A DNA stretch of 64,000 nt. Origin: DAHUYF01 sp963789275. GTDB taxonomy: Bacteria; Pseudomonadota; Alphaproteobacteria; ATCC43930; CGMCC-115725. This document shows, piece after piece, positions 55,596-64,000 of the stretch (position 1 is the stretch's first letter; each line of letters starts with the position of its first letter). The stretch is from contig CAWBKF010000010.1 of NCBI GenBank assembly GCA_963789275.1, forward strand, positions 1 through 64,000, read 5' to 3'. The translations under genes were made by a program, and so were the position numbers. Under the pieces are notes generated by a model, which searched no databases, was not told the DNA's origin, and saw only the letters and a program-made list of their open reading frames with translations.

Positions 55596-55599
55596 CGCG

Positions 55600-56361
55600 T
55601 CAGCCGCCGGTCAGCGCGGCGAATTGGCGCATGAAGGCCTCGAGGAACCATTCCATGCTGGCGGAGAGCACGAACACCATGGCAAGGAGGCCGCCGATGA
55701 TCTGCACCGGCTGGGTCACGAACAGGATCTGGAGCTGCGGCACCAGCCGGCCGATGATGCCGATGACCGCGAAGAAGAGCACGCCAAGCAGCAGGAACGG
55801 CGCCGCCATCGCCATGCCGATGGCGAAGGCGGCGGCGACGCTGCGCGCCATCATGTCGGAGAGGTCCTCGATCGGCGGCATCACGCCCGCCGGGAAAACG
55901 GCGTAGCTGTCGACCACGGCGCGCAGCAACAGATGGTGGAGATCGGTGAGAAATATCATCAGCACGCCCATGACACCATAGAGCGTGCTGATCAGCGTGC
56001 CGGTCGCCGCCGCCATCGGGTTGAAGATCTGCGCCGCGGAGAGGCCGATCTGGAGCGAGATGATGGTGCCGGCGACGTCGAGCGCGCCGAGCAGGACCCG
56101 CGCCACGGAGCCCAGGAAGAGGCCGATCATCGCCTCGCTGCCGACGTCGACGACGAGGCGCACCGCGCTCCCGGGCAGCGGCGGCAGCACGGGTTCGAGC
56201 ACCGGCGTCAGCAGCGCCGAGATCAGCGCCGCCAGCAGCACCCGATAGCGCTGCATCACGTAGAACTCGCCGATCCCCGGCAGCAGCATCATCGCCGAGC
56301 CGACCCGCGCGAAGATCAGCGCCGCGGCGAAGATGTTGGCCGGCAGCACCTGCTCGAGCAT
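55600..56361 (-). CDS. fliR: Flagellar export apparatus protein FliR
   Basis: The 253-residue protein is hydrophobic with about six membrane segments and the FliR-type opening (FAAALIFARVGSAMMLLPGI). It forms part of the export gate in the inner membrane with FliP and FliQ. It lies 4 bp after fliQ and 4 bp before flhB. Confidence 0.95.
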   Translation of the reverse strand: MLEQVLPANIFAAALIFARVGSAMMLLPGIGEFYVMQRYRVLLAALISALLTPVLEPVLPPLPGSAVRLVVDVGSEAMIGLFLGSVARVLLGALDVAGTIISLQIGLSAAQIFNPMAAATGTLISTLYGVMGVLMIFLTDLHHLLLRAVVDSYAVFPAGVMPPIEDLSDMMARSVAAAFAIGMAMAAPFLLLGVLFFAVIGIIGRLVPQLQILFVTQPVQIIGGLLAMVFVLSASMEWFLEAFMRQFAALTGG

Positions 56362-56365
56362 CCCC

Positions 56366-56629
56366 TTACCCCGAGATGATGCGGTCGACGAGGGAGTGGG
56401 TGAAGGTGGTCAGCGTCTGGAGCATGAACGGCAACAGCGCCAGCAGCGCCAGCAGGATGACCACCATCTTCGGCACGAAGGTGAGGGTCATCTCCTGGAT
56501 CTGCGTCAGCGCCTGGAGGAAGGAGATCGTCAGGCCGACGGCGAGCGCCAGCAGCATCACGGGACCGCCGAGCTTGAGCGCGACGACGACCGTCTCATGC
56601 GCGAGATCGATGGCGTCGGGGCCGGTCAT
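56366..56629 (-). CDS. fliQ: Flagellar export apparatus protein FliQ
   Basis: The 87-residue protein has two membrane helices joined by the conserved FLQALTQIQEMTLTFVPKMV segment, the FliQ hallmark. It is part of the export gate. Its start codon overlaps the fliE stop by one base (56629). Confidence 0.95.
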   Translation of the reverse strand: MTGPDAIDLAHETVVVALKLGGPVMLLALAVGLTISFLQALTQIQEMTLTFVPKMVVILLALLALLPFMLQTLTTFTHSLVDRIISG

Positions 56630-56931
56630 CAGATGGCGAGTTTGGAGATGTCCTGATAGGCGGCGATGACCTTGTCGCGCACCGCAAGCACCGCTTGCAG
56701 CGCGATCTGGGCGTTGTTCACCGCCTCGGTGACCGCGGTGAGATCGGCCTTGCCGGTCACCGCCTGCAGGCTTTGCGCCTCGCCGGTCTTCAGCGCCCCC
56801 ACGACATCGCCCGCGGCCTGCTGCAGCAGATCGGAAAAGCCGCCGCCGGAGCCGCCGGCCGCGCCTCCGGTGCCGGTCATCTTGCTGGCATTGGCATAGG
56901 CGGCAGCGGCGTTGGCGACGGAAGCGACCAT
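56629..56931 (-). CDS. fliE: Flagellar hook-basal body protein FliE
   Basis: The 100-residue protein has the FliE C-terminal pattern (EAVNNAQIALQAVLAVRDKV, IAAYQDISKLAI) after a Gly-rich linker. FliE connects the MS ring to the rod. It lies between flgC and fliQ, the usual order. Confidence 0.93.
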   Translation of the reverse strand: MVASVANAAAAYANASKMTGTGGAAGGSGGGFSDLLQQAAGDVVGALKTGEAQSLQAVTGKADLTAVTEAVNNAQIALQAVLAVRDKVIAAYQDISKLAI

Positions 56932-56962
56932 GAGGGATCCTTTCGAGAGGGTTGGCGCGCGC

Positions 56963-57374
56963 TCAGCTGCGCAGCAGGTCGATGGTGCGGCTGATCATGG
57001 AGTTGACCGCGGTGATGGTGTCGAGATTGGCCTGATAGCTGCGCTGCGCCTCGCGCATGTCCATCAGCTCCATCAGCGGGTTGACGTTGGGTTTCAGGAC
57101 GTAACCCTGGGCATCGGCGCCGGGATTGCCGGGATCGTATGTGCGCTCGAACTCGCCGCCGCCCGGCATGATATGCGCCACCTTGACGCTGGTGGCGCCG
57201 ATCGACTTGTCGAGCACGCTCTGGAACGTCACGACCTGGCGCCGGTAGGGCTCGCCGCCCGGCGTTTGCGACGTCGAATTCGGCATTGGCGAGGTTCTCG
57301 GCGATGACCCGCAGCCGCGTGCCTTGCGCGTTCATGCCGGCAAAGGAGAGCTGGAGCGAGGTCTGAAGATCCAT
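56963..57374 (-). CDS. flgC: Flagellar basal-body rod protein FlgC, one frameshift
   Basis: The N-terminal frame gives LQLSFAGMNAQGTRLRVIAE and ENLANA, the rod-protein signature; after one inserted base at about 57283 (GAATTC for expected GATTC) the second frame gives TPGGEPYRRQVVTFQ and the C-terminal EAQRSYQANLDTITAVNSMI. Together they make a normal-length FlgC of about 136 residues, a proximal rod subunit. The break is probably a sequencing error given the intact operon around it. Confidence 0.88.
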
Positions 57375-57393
57375 GCGGGCTTACTCCTGACTG

Positions 57394-57803
57394 CTAACTG
57401 CCGCTGCTCTGGCCGAGCGCGAGCTTGATGAGCCCAAGCTGCTTACGATAGAGGCTGGTGGTCAGCGCGTAGTCGCCGGTGGCGTCAGAGATCTTCATCA
57501 TCTGGTCCTCGAGCTGCACGGCATTGCCGTTAGGCGCGCGCTCGGTGAGCTTGTCCGTGGCGTGATCTTGAAGCTGCCGGCATCGCTCACCGGGATGATG
57601 TGGCCGGGCGCCGTCACCGCGAGCGCAAGGCGCGGCGACGCGCCCGAGACCAGCTCGGCAAAAGTCGGCGCCTTCACATCCTTGGGGGTGTAGCCAGGGG
57701 TGTCGGCGTTGGCGACGTTCTGCGCCAGCACCGATTGCCGCTCGCCGATCCAACTCATGCGCTTGGTGATGGCTTCGAGCAGTGGAATCTTGCTGAGATC
57801 CAT
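57394..57803 (-). CDS. flgB: Flagellar basal-body rod protein FlgB, one frameshift
   Basis: The first frame encodes SKIPLLEAITKRMSWIGERQ, SVLAQNVANADTPGYTPKDV, the FlgB N-terminus; at about 57560 one base appears lost, after which the second frame gives TDKLTERAPNGNAVQLEDQM and DYALTTSLYRKQLGLIKLAL. The joined product is a normal rod protein of about 135 residues. It is the first gene of the flgB-flgC-fliE-fliQ-fliR-flhB unit and diverges from the flhX-fliO-fliP genes. Confidence 0.88.
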
Positions 57804-58010
57804 GGCTTTCCTTGCACGGCGGCCGAGGAACCACGATCTTCGCGGGTTCTAATTAATAACTGGTAAAATCCGGCGTATTTTGCCGGCGGCTCAAATAGTT
57901 AATAGTCGGGCGGAGGCATCGCGCGGGTTATTGTCTGGCGATGCTCGGCAACCATTAATTAAGCATATCCGGCGCAGGATGCTCTCGGCTCCCCTGCCGG
58001 AAGGACTGAC
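57804..58010. promoter_or_regulatory. Divergent flagellar promoter region
   Basis: This 207-bp gap separates the two oppositely transcribed flagellar units and is unusually AT-rich at 57850-57970 (TTCTAATTAATAACTGG; CCATTAATTAAGCATATC). Both unit promoters should be here. I looked for sigma-54 (TGGCAC-N5-TTGC) and sigma-28 type sites and found no convincing match, nor a full CtrA TTAA-N7-TTAA box, although ATTAATTAA at about 57954 contains one half-site. Confidence 0.5.
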
Positions 58011-58313
58011 GTGTCGAACCCCCGCCCCTCGCCCGAGCGCACGCCCATCGCCGTGGCGCTGCGTTACGACCGGCGGGACGACAAGGCGCCGCAGGTCGTC
58101 GCCAGCGGCCGCGGCGCACTGGCCGAGCGCATCCTCGCGCTCGCCTTCGCCCACGGCGTTAAGGTGCGCGAGGATGCCGACCTCGCCGAGATCCTCGCCG
58201 CGGTCGAGATCGGCCAGCAGATTCCGCTCGCCGCCTTCGCCGCCGTCGCCGAGATCCTGTTCTATCTCTACCAGGTGAACGAGCGGCAGGCCGCCGCGGG
58301 CGGCGCATCGTGA
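58011..58313 (+). CDS. FlhB C-terminal-like export protein (FlhX type)
   Basis: The 100-residue protein is similar to the C-terminal cytoplasmic domain of FlhB (PIAVALRYDRRDDKAPQVVA, GRGALAERILALAFAHGVKV, IPLAAFAAVAEILFYLYQVN) but lacks the membrane part and the NPTH cleavage site. Such stand-alone FlhX proteins can substitute for the FlhB tail in some bacteria. GGAAGGA precedes the GTG start. Its stop overlaps the next start by 4 bp. Confidence 0.85.
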   Translation: MSNPRPSPERTPIAVALRYDRRDDKAPQVVASGRGALAERILALAFAHGVKVREDADLAEILAAVEIGQQIPLAAFAAVAEILFYLYQVNERQAAAGGAS

Positions 58314-58594
58314 ACGCGCAGGCGCGGCTGGCGGAAATCACCGCGGCGGTCGCCGAGGCGCATCGCGCGCTCGCCGGCGGCGCCGAGATCGATGTCACCG
58401 GGCTCGACGCCGCCGTGAACGAGTTGTGCGACGCGGCGCGCGCCCTCTCGGCCGATGAGCGGCCGGAATTCGCGCGCGCGCTCGCCGCGCTGGGCGATGC
58501 GCTCGACCGGCTCGCCGCCGACCTCACCCGCCAAAGCGAGGCGGTGCAGCGCCGGCGCGCCAATGACGCCTATGGCTCCGAAGGGCCGCGCTGA
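58310..58594 (+). CDS. Hypothetical flagellar-cluster protein, 94 aa
   Basis: The protein is almost entirely helical with heptad-like spacing (ARLAEITAAVAEAHRALAGG; ALGDALDRLAADLTRQSEAV). It sits between flhX (ATGA overlap) and fliO (3-bp gap), so it is translated with the export genes. By shape it could be an export chaperone, but I see no named family. Confidence 0.7.
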   Translation: MNAQARLAEITAAVAEAHRALAGGAEIDVTGLDAAVNELCDAARALSADERPEFARALAALGDALDRLAADLTRQSEAVQRRRANDAYGSEGPR

Positions 58595-58597
58595 GCC

Positions 58598-58894
58598 ATG
58601 GGGTTCGACACGTATTGGCGTTTTCTGCTGGCGCTCGGCTTTGTCATCCTGCTGATCACGCTCTGTGCCTGGCTGGCGCGCCGCCTCGGCCTCGGCGGCA
58701 GGATCGTCGCCCGCGGCGGCAAGCGCCGGCTCGCCATCCTCGAGGTGCTGCCGCTCGACGGCAAGCGCCGCCTGGTGCTGTTGAAGCGCGACGGCGTCGA
58801 GCACCTGCTGCTGCTCGGCGCGCAAAGCGATCTCGTCATCGAAAGCGGGAGTGCCGCGGGTTTCGCCGGCATGATCGAGGGGGGAGCGCCGTGA
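58598..58894 (+). CDS. fliO: Flagellar biosynthetic protein FliO
   Basis: The 98-residue protein has one N-terminal membrane helix (RFLLALGFVILLITLCAWLA) and the FliO-type cytosolic domain (LAILEVLPLDGKRRLVLLKR, EHLLLLG). FliO helps assemble FliP in the membrane. Its stop overlaps the fliP GTG start (58891-58894). Confidence 0.9.
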   Translation: MGFDTYWRFLLALGFVILLITLCAWLARRLGLGGRIVARGGKRRLAILEVLPLDGKRRLVLLKRDGVEHLLLLGAQSDLVIESGSAAGFAGMIEGGAP

Positions 58895-59634
58895 GCCGCC
58901 GCTGGCGGCTTGCGGCGCTCGCCCCCCTGCTGCTCGCGCTTTCGGCTGCGCCGGCGCTGGCGCAGGCGGTGACGCTCGACCTCGGCGGCGAGGGCGGCTC
59001 GAGCACCGGCCGCATCGTCCAGCTGGTGGCGCTGCTGACGGTGCTGAGCCTGGCACCGGCGATCCTGGTCACCGTCACCTCCTTCACGCGCATCATCGTC
59101 GTACTGTCCTTCCTGCGCAACGCGCTCGGCATGCAGCAGACGCCGCCCAACATCGTGCTGATCAGCCTCGCCCTCTTCCTCACCGGCTTCATCATGGCGC
59201 CGACGCTGGAGAAGTCGTACAACGACGGCATCGCACCGCTCATCGCCGAGAAGCTGCCGGAGCAGGAGGCGCTGAGCCGCGCCGCGGCGCCGCTGCACGA
59301 TTTCATGACGCTGCATGTTCGCAGCCAGGACCTGCAGCTCTTCGCCGGCATGGCCAAGCTCGAGACCATCGCCGAGCCCAAGGACGTGCCCTATCGCGTG
59401 CTGATGCCGGCCTTCATGATCAGCGAGCTGCGCCGCGCCTTCGAGATCGGATTCCTGCTGTTCCTGCCCTTCCTCGTCATCGATCTCGTGGTCTCGTCGA
59501 TCCTGATGTCGATGGGCATGATGATGCTGCCGCCGGTCACCATCTCGCTGCCGTTCAAGCTCATCTTCTTCGTGCTGGTCGATGGCTGGTATCTCGTCGC
59601 GGGCTCGCTGGTGCAAAGCTTCGGCCCGAGCTGA
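58891..59634 (+). CDS. fliP: Flagellar export apparatus protein FliP
   Basis: The 247-residue protein has a signal peptide (LAALAPLLLALSAAPALAQA), then the FliP core: APAILVTVTSFTRIIVVLSF, LRNALGMQQTPPNIVLISLA, MPAFMISELRRAFEIGFLLF and MGMMMLPPVTISLPFKLIFF. It forms the export gate with FliQ and FliR. The GTG at 58891 is coupled to fliO. Confidence 0.95.
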   Translation: MSRRWRLAALAPLLLALSAAPALAQAVTLDLGGEGGSSTGRIVQLVALLTVLSLAPAILVTVTSFTRIIVVLSFLRNALGMQQTPPNIVLISLALFLTGFIMAPTLEKSYNDGIAPLIAEKLPEQEALSRAAAPLHDFMTLHVRSQDLQLFAGMAKLETIAEPKDVPYRVLMPAFMISELRRAFEIGFLLFLPFLVIDLVVSSILMSMGMMMLPPVTISLPFKLIFFVLVDGWYLVAGSLVQSFGPS

Positions 59635-59637
59635 CCG

Positions 59638-59977
59638 CTAGGAGCCTGGCTGGGAAATGAGACGGGTCTGCGACATCGTCATTTCGCGTCTGGCTAGGAG
59701 CGAGGAGCGAAGCGATGCCGTGCGCATCGTGAGCGACGAGCAACGAGCGACCCGTCCGACCGCTTCGCGGTCGGACCCTCCGGGTTCGATCGCAAAGCGA
59801 TCGAACGGAGTCGCTCCAGACGCGAAATGCCGATGTCCCGGAGGGTTGCACGAGGATGGGGCGCTGCCGCGTCGCGCGGCCTTGACGATGCTTCCAGCAT
59901 CGCCTGCGGCCACGCTCCTAACATCGCCCCATCCTCGTGCAACGCAGACCCGTCCCATTTCCCAGACAGGCTCCTAG
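59638..59977. repeat. 340-bp multi-hairpin element bounded by CTAG
   Basis: The element begins and ends with CTAG and has roughly 35-bp imperfect terminal inverted repeats (CTAGGAGCCTGGCTGGGAAA at the left; CTAGGAGCCTGTCTGGGAAA as reverse complement at the right). Inside are a 20-bp imperfect stem (about 59672-59693 with 59816-59838), hairpins GTCCGACCGC-TTC-GCGGTCGGAC (59754-59776) and TTCGATCGC-AAA-GCGATCGAA (59785-59805), and a perfect 18-bp stem TTGCACGAGGATGGGGCG (59846-59863) with 59925-59942. Folded, it is a multi-branch cloverleaf. It has no coding capacity I can support and lies between fliP and a peptidase gene. Confidence 0.88.
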
Positions 59978-60033
59978 CCGCGCGATGGCTCGTCACGCTA
60001 ATCTCGCTTCTCCGCTTCCGAGCCGAGGCCGTC

Positions 60034-61557
60034 ATGCGACGCCACCGCCGCTCTCTGCTGCTTCTCGCGAGTCTGCTGCTGCTGCGGCTCGCCGCGCCGG
60101 CGCTCGCCCAGGACGCGCCTCGCCACGCGCCGGCAGAGAAGCCGGCCGCCGCCGCTGCCGCGCCGGCGATGCCGATGTTGCCGGCGGATGCCGTCACCCA
60201 TCACCAGCTCACGCTGGCCGGCAAGGAGCTCAGCTATACCGCCACCGCCGGCGCGCTGCCGCTGCGCGACGAGAAGGGCGAGAAACAGGCCGACATCTTC
60301 TATCTCGCCTTCACGCTCGACGGCGTCAGCGACCGGTCGCAGCGCCCCGTCACCTACGCCTTCAACGGCGGCCCCGGCGCCGCCTCGGCCTATCTCGACA
60401 TCGGCGCGCTCGGTCCCCGCGCGCTCGATTTCGGCGCCGCCGGCCTGCCGCAGCCGGCGGTCGACCGCGTCAGCGACAATCCCGACACCTGGCTCCCCTT
60501 CACCGACCTCGTCTTCATCGATCCCGCCGGCACCGGCTACAGCCGCGCGGCGAGCGATGACGCGGCCAAGAAGCTGTGGAGCGTCGGCCCCGATCTCGAT
60601 GCCCTGGCGCAGATCATCCGGCTGCATCTCGCGCGCTCCGACCGGCTGGCGTCGCCGGTCTATCTCGTCGGCGAGAGCTATGGCGGCTTCCGCGCCGCGC
60701 GGCTCGCTCAGCAATTGGCGCAGGGCGAGGGCATCGCCGCCGCCGGCGTGATGATGGTCTCGCCGGTCATCGAGTTCCGGCTGATGAGCGGCGACCGCTT
60801 CGACGTGCTGTCCTGGGCGTTGCGGCTGCCGTCCTATGCCGCGGTGGCGCTCGAGGACAAACACGCGCTGTCGCCCGAGGCGCTGGGCGATGCCGAGCGT
60901 TTTGCGCTGGGCGACTATCTCGTCGGCCTTGCCGCCGGCGCCGAGGGACGGCCCGAGAGCCTCTACCACCGCGTCGCCGAGCTCACCGGGCTCGACGAGG
61001 CGCTGGTGGCGCGCTGGAGCGGCCGCGTGCCGCCCGGCGCCTATGTCAAGGCGATGCAGCGCGCCAAGGGACGGATCGTCAGCCGCTATGACGGTACCGT
61101 CGGCGCGCCCGACCCGGAGCCCTCCAGCCCCTACAGCGAGGAAGATCCGATCCTCGAAGGCACAGTCGCGCCCTTCACCCGCGCGTTCACCGCCTATGTC
61201 CGCGACGAGCTCGGCTTCGCCACCGACCTCGCGTATGCCCTGCTCAACGGCGAGGTCAGCCGCCATTGGGATTGGCACGAAGGCAAGTCCGGCGGCCGCG
61301 ACACCCTCGGCGCCGCCGACGCGCTCGCCCACGCACTGTCGCTGCAGCCGAAGCTCAAGGTGCTGATCGCGCACGGAATGACCGACCTCACCACGCCCTA
61401 TATGATGAGCCGCTACATCGTCGAGCACCTGCCGGGCAACGTCACCGCCGAGCGCGTCGCGCTCAAGCTCTATCCCGGCGGTCACATGATGTATCTGCGC
61501 TCGGGCTCGCGCCAGCGCCTGCACGACGACGCGGTGGCTTTCTACGCGGCGCCGTGA
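60034..61557 (+). CDS. S10 family serine carboxypeptidase
   Basis: The 507-residue protein starts with a signal peptide (SLLLLASLLLLRLAAPALAQ) and has the S10 pattern: RPVTYAFNGGPGAASAYLDI, DLVFIDPAGTGYSRAAS, the nucleophile in VYLVGESYGGFRAARLAQ, the aspartate in LIAHGMTDLTTPYMM and the histidine in LYPGGHMMYLR. It should act as a periplasmic or secreted carboxypeptidase. The ATG at 60034 directly precedes the signal peptide; in-frame codons upstream lie in the multi-hairpin element. Confidence 0.92.
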   Translation: MRRHRRSLLLLASLLLLRLAAPALAQDAPRHAPAEKPAAAAAAPAMPMLPADAVTHHQLTLAGKELSYTATAGALPLRDEKGEKQADIFYLAFTLDGVSDRSQRPVTYAFNGGPGAASAYLDIGALGPRALDFGAAGLPQPAVDRVSDNPDTWLPFTDLVFIDPAGTGYSRAASDDAAKKLWSVGPDLDALAQIIRLHLARSDRLASPVYLVGESYGGFRAARLAQQLAQGEGIAAAGVMMVSPVIEFRLMSGDRFDVLSWALRLPSYAAVALEDKHALSPEALGDAERFALGDYLVGLAAGAEGRPESLYHRVAELTGLDEALVARWSGRVPPGAYVKAMQRAKGRIVSRYDGTVGAPDPEPSSPYSEEDPILEGTVAPFTRAFTAYVRDELGFATDLAYALLNGEVSRHWDWHEGKSGGRDTLGAADALAHALSLQPKLKVLIAHGMTDLTTPYMMSRYIVEHLPGNVTAERVALKLYPGGHMMYLRSGSRQRLHDDAVAFYAAP

Positions 61558-61585
61558 GCCGGCCTCGCGTCGCGACTAGCCGCGC

Positions 61586-64000
61586 CTAGTTGATGTCGCT
61601 CAGCTTGTCCTTGGCGAGCCGCTCTTTGTAATTCGCCATGAAGCTCTGCAGCTCGCCGACTTGCGCGACGCGGCTGGCGACGGCGCGGGGATCGCTCGCG
61701 CCGCCGACGGACGGCCCATCCCCGGCGACGACGTTGAAGGCATCGGCGACGGCGGTCGCCGCCATCGCCTTGCCATAGGCCTGGCGCAGCTGGGCCAGGC
61801 CCTTCTGATCGCCGGCGAGCGTCAGCGCCGAGGCCCAGTTGAGCACCAGCTGGCTCGACGGTGCATCGAGCGTGCCGTCGGCGGCGGGCGGCGGCACCAG
61901 CCGCGCGAAGGCCTTGGCCGCCTCGGCCCAGTTCTGTGTCCGCCAGAAGATATCGGCGCGCAGCCGGTCGGCGTCGCGGCTGGTGTCGCTGGCGAGGATG
62001 GCGAGCGCCTCGTCGGTGCGGTTGAGCTGGGCGAGCGCGCGGGCGCGCAGCTGCTGGCGCTGGCGCTGCAGCTCGGGCGGGATGTCCTTGCCGGCGTCGA
62101 TGTCGAGCGCCTTGATCGCGCCCGGGGGATCGTTGTCCAGCAGCCGCAGCAGCGCGAGCTGGGCGGCGACGCGCGCCTTGTCGCGGCCCACCAGGCGGTG
62201 CGTCACCTGGTCCTCGAGCAGCGCCCCGGCGCGGTCGAGCAGATCGACGGCGACGAGCCGATCGACCAGCCGGCGCACGATCGCATCGCCGCGCTCGCCG
62301 ACCGGCGCGTAGTCCTTGAATTCGTCGTAAAGAGCCAGCGCCTTGAGCGGGGGCACCGCCTCCATTCCCTTGCCGAGGAAGACGTCGGCGACCCCGTCGC
62401 TCAGCTCCTGCATCACCTCTTTCGACTGCGGATAGTCCGGGAAATTGGTGGCGGCCTCGCGCAGCGCATCGAACCCGCCAAGCTGGTCGCCATCGGCGAG
62501 CTTGAGCTCGCCGAGCTGGCGCAGCAGATCGAATTCGAACAGGTCGCCGCGCCAGGCGAAGCGCAGCTGGTCGAGCTGCTTGATCGCCTCGGGCCGGGTG
62601 ATCTTCTTGGCGCCGAGCTCGGCCACCGTGCGGGCGAACAGCGCGCGCGCCCGGCTCGGGCGATCGTCTATCGCCGCCGCCTCGGTCCAGTGGTCGATGG
62701 CCTTGTCGTACTCGCCTTGCGCCAGGAGGCGCTTGCCGTCGAGATAGAGCGCCATCGCCTTGTCGCCGGCCGGTGGGTCGCTCTTGAGCACCAACTGCGT
62801 CACGGTCTGCGCCTCGGCGGGCTGGCTGGTCTCGAGGAAGGCCTGCGCCGCCTGCAGCGCAAAGCGGTCGCGCAGTAGCTTGGGATAACGCGGCATCAGA
62901 TTGGCGGCGAGCGCGAAGCCATGCGCCGCGGCCGGCCAATCGCCGAGCTCGGCCGAGAGCGAGGCGCGCCACAGCCCCGCCTCGGCCTCGTTGTCGAGGG
63001 TCTTCTGGCCGAGCTCCTGGGCCGCGCTCTTCTGGTCGTCGGTCATGAGATGGACCGCGCCCAGCATCAGCAGCACCGAGGGATCGCTGGCGAGGGTCGG
63101 ATCGTCGCGCTGGATCGCCTCGAGCACGCCCTCGGCCTCGGGCGCGTAGAGATTGGCGAAATAGAAGCGCGCCAGCGCGAGCCGCGGCCGCGAGCGGTAA
63201 GCCGCCGGCGCCGCCGCCACCGCTTGCTCCAGGCGCGAGCGCTTCTGCAGGAAGCTCTGATCGGGAGCGCCGCGCCAGCCGGCGAAATCGAACAGGCGGC
63301 CGAGCCCGCCCGGCTCGCGCGCGAGCTGCCGGTCGGTGGCCGAGGACAGCAGCAGCCCGCCGGGCCGCGTCACCCGGATGCCGTCGGCGCCGCGCGTCAC
63401 CAGGAGATCATCGCTGTTGGGACGGAGCGCGACGCCCTGCACGCTGCCCAGCGCCTGGAAATCGACGAAATCCTGCGCCTCGCCGATGCCGCGGCCGATC
63501 TCGGTCACCGGCACCACCACCAGCTTGTCGCCGATCTCGGGATCGCTGAGCCATACCGGGTCGCCCGCCTCGGCGAGGTCGAACAGCACGTCGGGCGTCT
63601 CCGCCTCCGGATGCACCTCGACGATGATCGGCGCCTCGGCACGCGCCTCCTGCGGCTTGAGGTCCACGATCCAGGAATTCTCGGCGCGCCGCAGGCTCGG
63701 GTTGAGCCCCGGGCGCGCGACCAGCCGCAGCACCGTCGCCGAGGCGTCCGCCAGCTGGTCGGCGCGCGAGAGGATATCGGGCGGGGCGCGACGCAGCTCG
63801 CCGAGATCGAGCGGCGTCGCCCCGGCGAACACCAGCCAGAGCGCCGCGCCGCGGCGGAACGCGGCGACCGCGGTCGGCTGCGGCCAGTCGAAACGCAAAC
63901 TCGCGCCCTGCGGCGCGAGTGCGAAGTGAACCGGAAGCGACCCTGGCGGCGAGGCCTGGCTTTGCGGTCGCGTCAGCGGCCGCGGCGCGCCGATCGGCGG
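61586..64000 (-). CDS. Large TPR-repeat protein (5' end outside the window)
   Basis: The frame is open to the window edge, so the N-terminus is missing; at least 804 codons are present. The start region in view (LPVHFALAPQGASLRFDWPQ, PTAVAAFRRGAALWLVFAG) resembles an AMIN-like beta domain, and the remainder (about 230-800) is made of tetratricopeptide-like helices (for example AVHLMTDDQKSAAQELGQKT; GEYDKAIDHWTEAAAIDDRP). Such proteins occur near motility genes in this lineage; the role is unknown. It converges on the carboxypeptidase gene with 28 bp between stops. Confidence 0.8.
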   Translation of the reverse strand, partial: PPIGAPRPLTRPQSQASPPGSLPVHFALAPQGASLRFDWPQPTAVAAFRRGAALWLVFAGATPLDLGELRRAPPDILSRADQLADASATVLRLVARPGLNPSLRRAENSWIVDLKPQEARAEAPIIVEVHPEAETPDVLFDLAEAGDPVWLSDPEIGDKLVVVPVTEIGRGIGEAQDFVDFQALGSVQGVALRPNSDDLLVTRGADGIRVTRPGGLLLSSATDRQLAREPGGLGRLFDFAGWRGAPDQSFLQKRSRLEQAVAAAPAAYRSRPRLALARFYFANLYAPEAEGVLEAIQRDDPTLASDPSVLLMLGAVHLMTDDQKSAAQELGQKTLDNEAEAGLWRASLSAELGDWPAAAHGFALAANLMPRYPKLLRDRFALQAAQAFLETSQPAEAQTVTQLVLKSDPPAGDKAMALYLDGKRLLAQGEYDKAIDHWTEAAAIDDRPSRARALFARTVAELGAKKITRPEAIKQLDQLRFAWRGDLFEFDLLRQLGELKLADGDQLGGFDALREAATNFPDYPQSKEVMQELSDGVADVFLGKGMEAVPPLKALALYDEFKDYAPVGERGDAIVRRLVDRLVAVDLLDRAGALLEDQVTHRLVGRDKARVAAQLALLRLLDNDPPGAIKALDIDAGKDIPPELQRQRQQLRARALAQLNRTDEALAILASDTSRDADRLRADIFWRTQNWAEAAKAFARLVPPPAADGTLDAPSSQLVLNWASALTLAGDQKGLAQLRQAYGKAMAATAVADAFNVVAGDGPSVGGASDPRAVASRVAQVGELQSFMANYKERLAKDKLSDIN

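Overview
The window looks like a chromosomal stretch of a high-GC alphaproteobacterium, most likely a member of the Rhodospirillales or a close relative. The evidence is gene content and order: cckA, recA, alaS and NADP-dependent icd lie in one neighbourhood; cckA abuts a flhB-fliR-fliQ-fliE-flgC-flgB flagellar export/rod cluster; fliO-fliP follow divergently; and DUF1150, DUF1491 and DUF3574 proteins are present. No rRNA, tRNA or CRISPR array was seen.

Layout. 1-1.3 kb: a ribbon-helix-helix-like gene and a tandem extragenic repeat. 1.3-8.4 kb: small-molecule metabolism, with a metallo-beta-lactamase-fold hydrolase, a DoxX-pirin-crotonase operon with a divergent LysR regulator, two more DoxX-like proteins, a HAD hydrolase and a glutathione S-transferase. 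8.4-11.1 kb: repeats and a soluble lytic transglycosylase. 11.3-17.8 kb: an accessory island made of an IS3-family insertion sequence, an unknown HEPN-like protein, a Shedu-type (DUF4263) anti-phage protein, a small zinc-ribbon protein, and an anti-phage dCTP deaminase with a translationally coupled 79-residue partner. 17.9-28.9 kb: a lactonase-like hydrolase coupled to a luciferase-like oxidoreductase, a beta-hydroxyacid dehydrogenase with two frameshifts, a family 9 glycosyltransferase, a large GAF/PAS histidine kinase, egtD-egtB (ergothioneine) and a receiver protein lacking its phosphoacceptor aspartate. 28.9-39 kb: paaG-paaI-paaK, a Tim44-like protein, two acyl-CoA dehydrogenases, a DUF899/SRPBCC pair, a PucR-type regulator, a glyoxalase-fold protein and an IS5-family element inserted in the centre of a palindromic repeat. 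39.6-48.7 kb: housekeeping genes including icd, alaS and recA. 48.8-51.3 kb: an IS1595-family element with passenger genes, inserted upstream of recA between two SOS-box-like sequences. 51.5-64 kb: cckA, flagellar genes, a 340-bp multi-hairpin element, a serine carboxypeptidase and a large TPR protein cut by the window edge.

Two features colour everything else. First, several conserved or essential genes (alaS, flgB, flgC, egtB and others) carry single-base frameshifts, almost all one-base insertions, which looks like consensus sequencing error rather than gene decay. Second, palindromic repeats repeatedly have CTAG at their ends or centre, pointing to one or more families of non-autonomous mobile repeats. 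The clearest biological novelty is the defence island at 12.7-17.8 kb.
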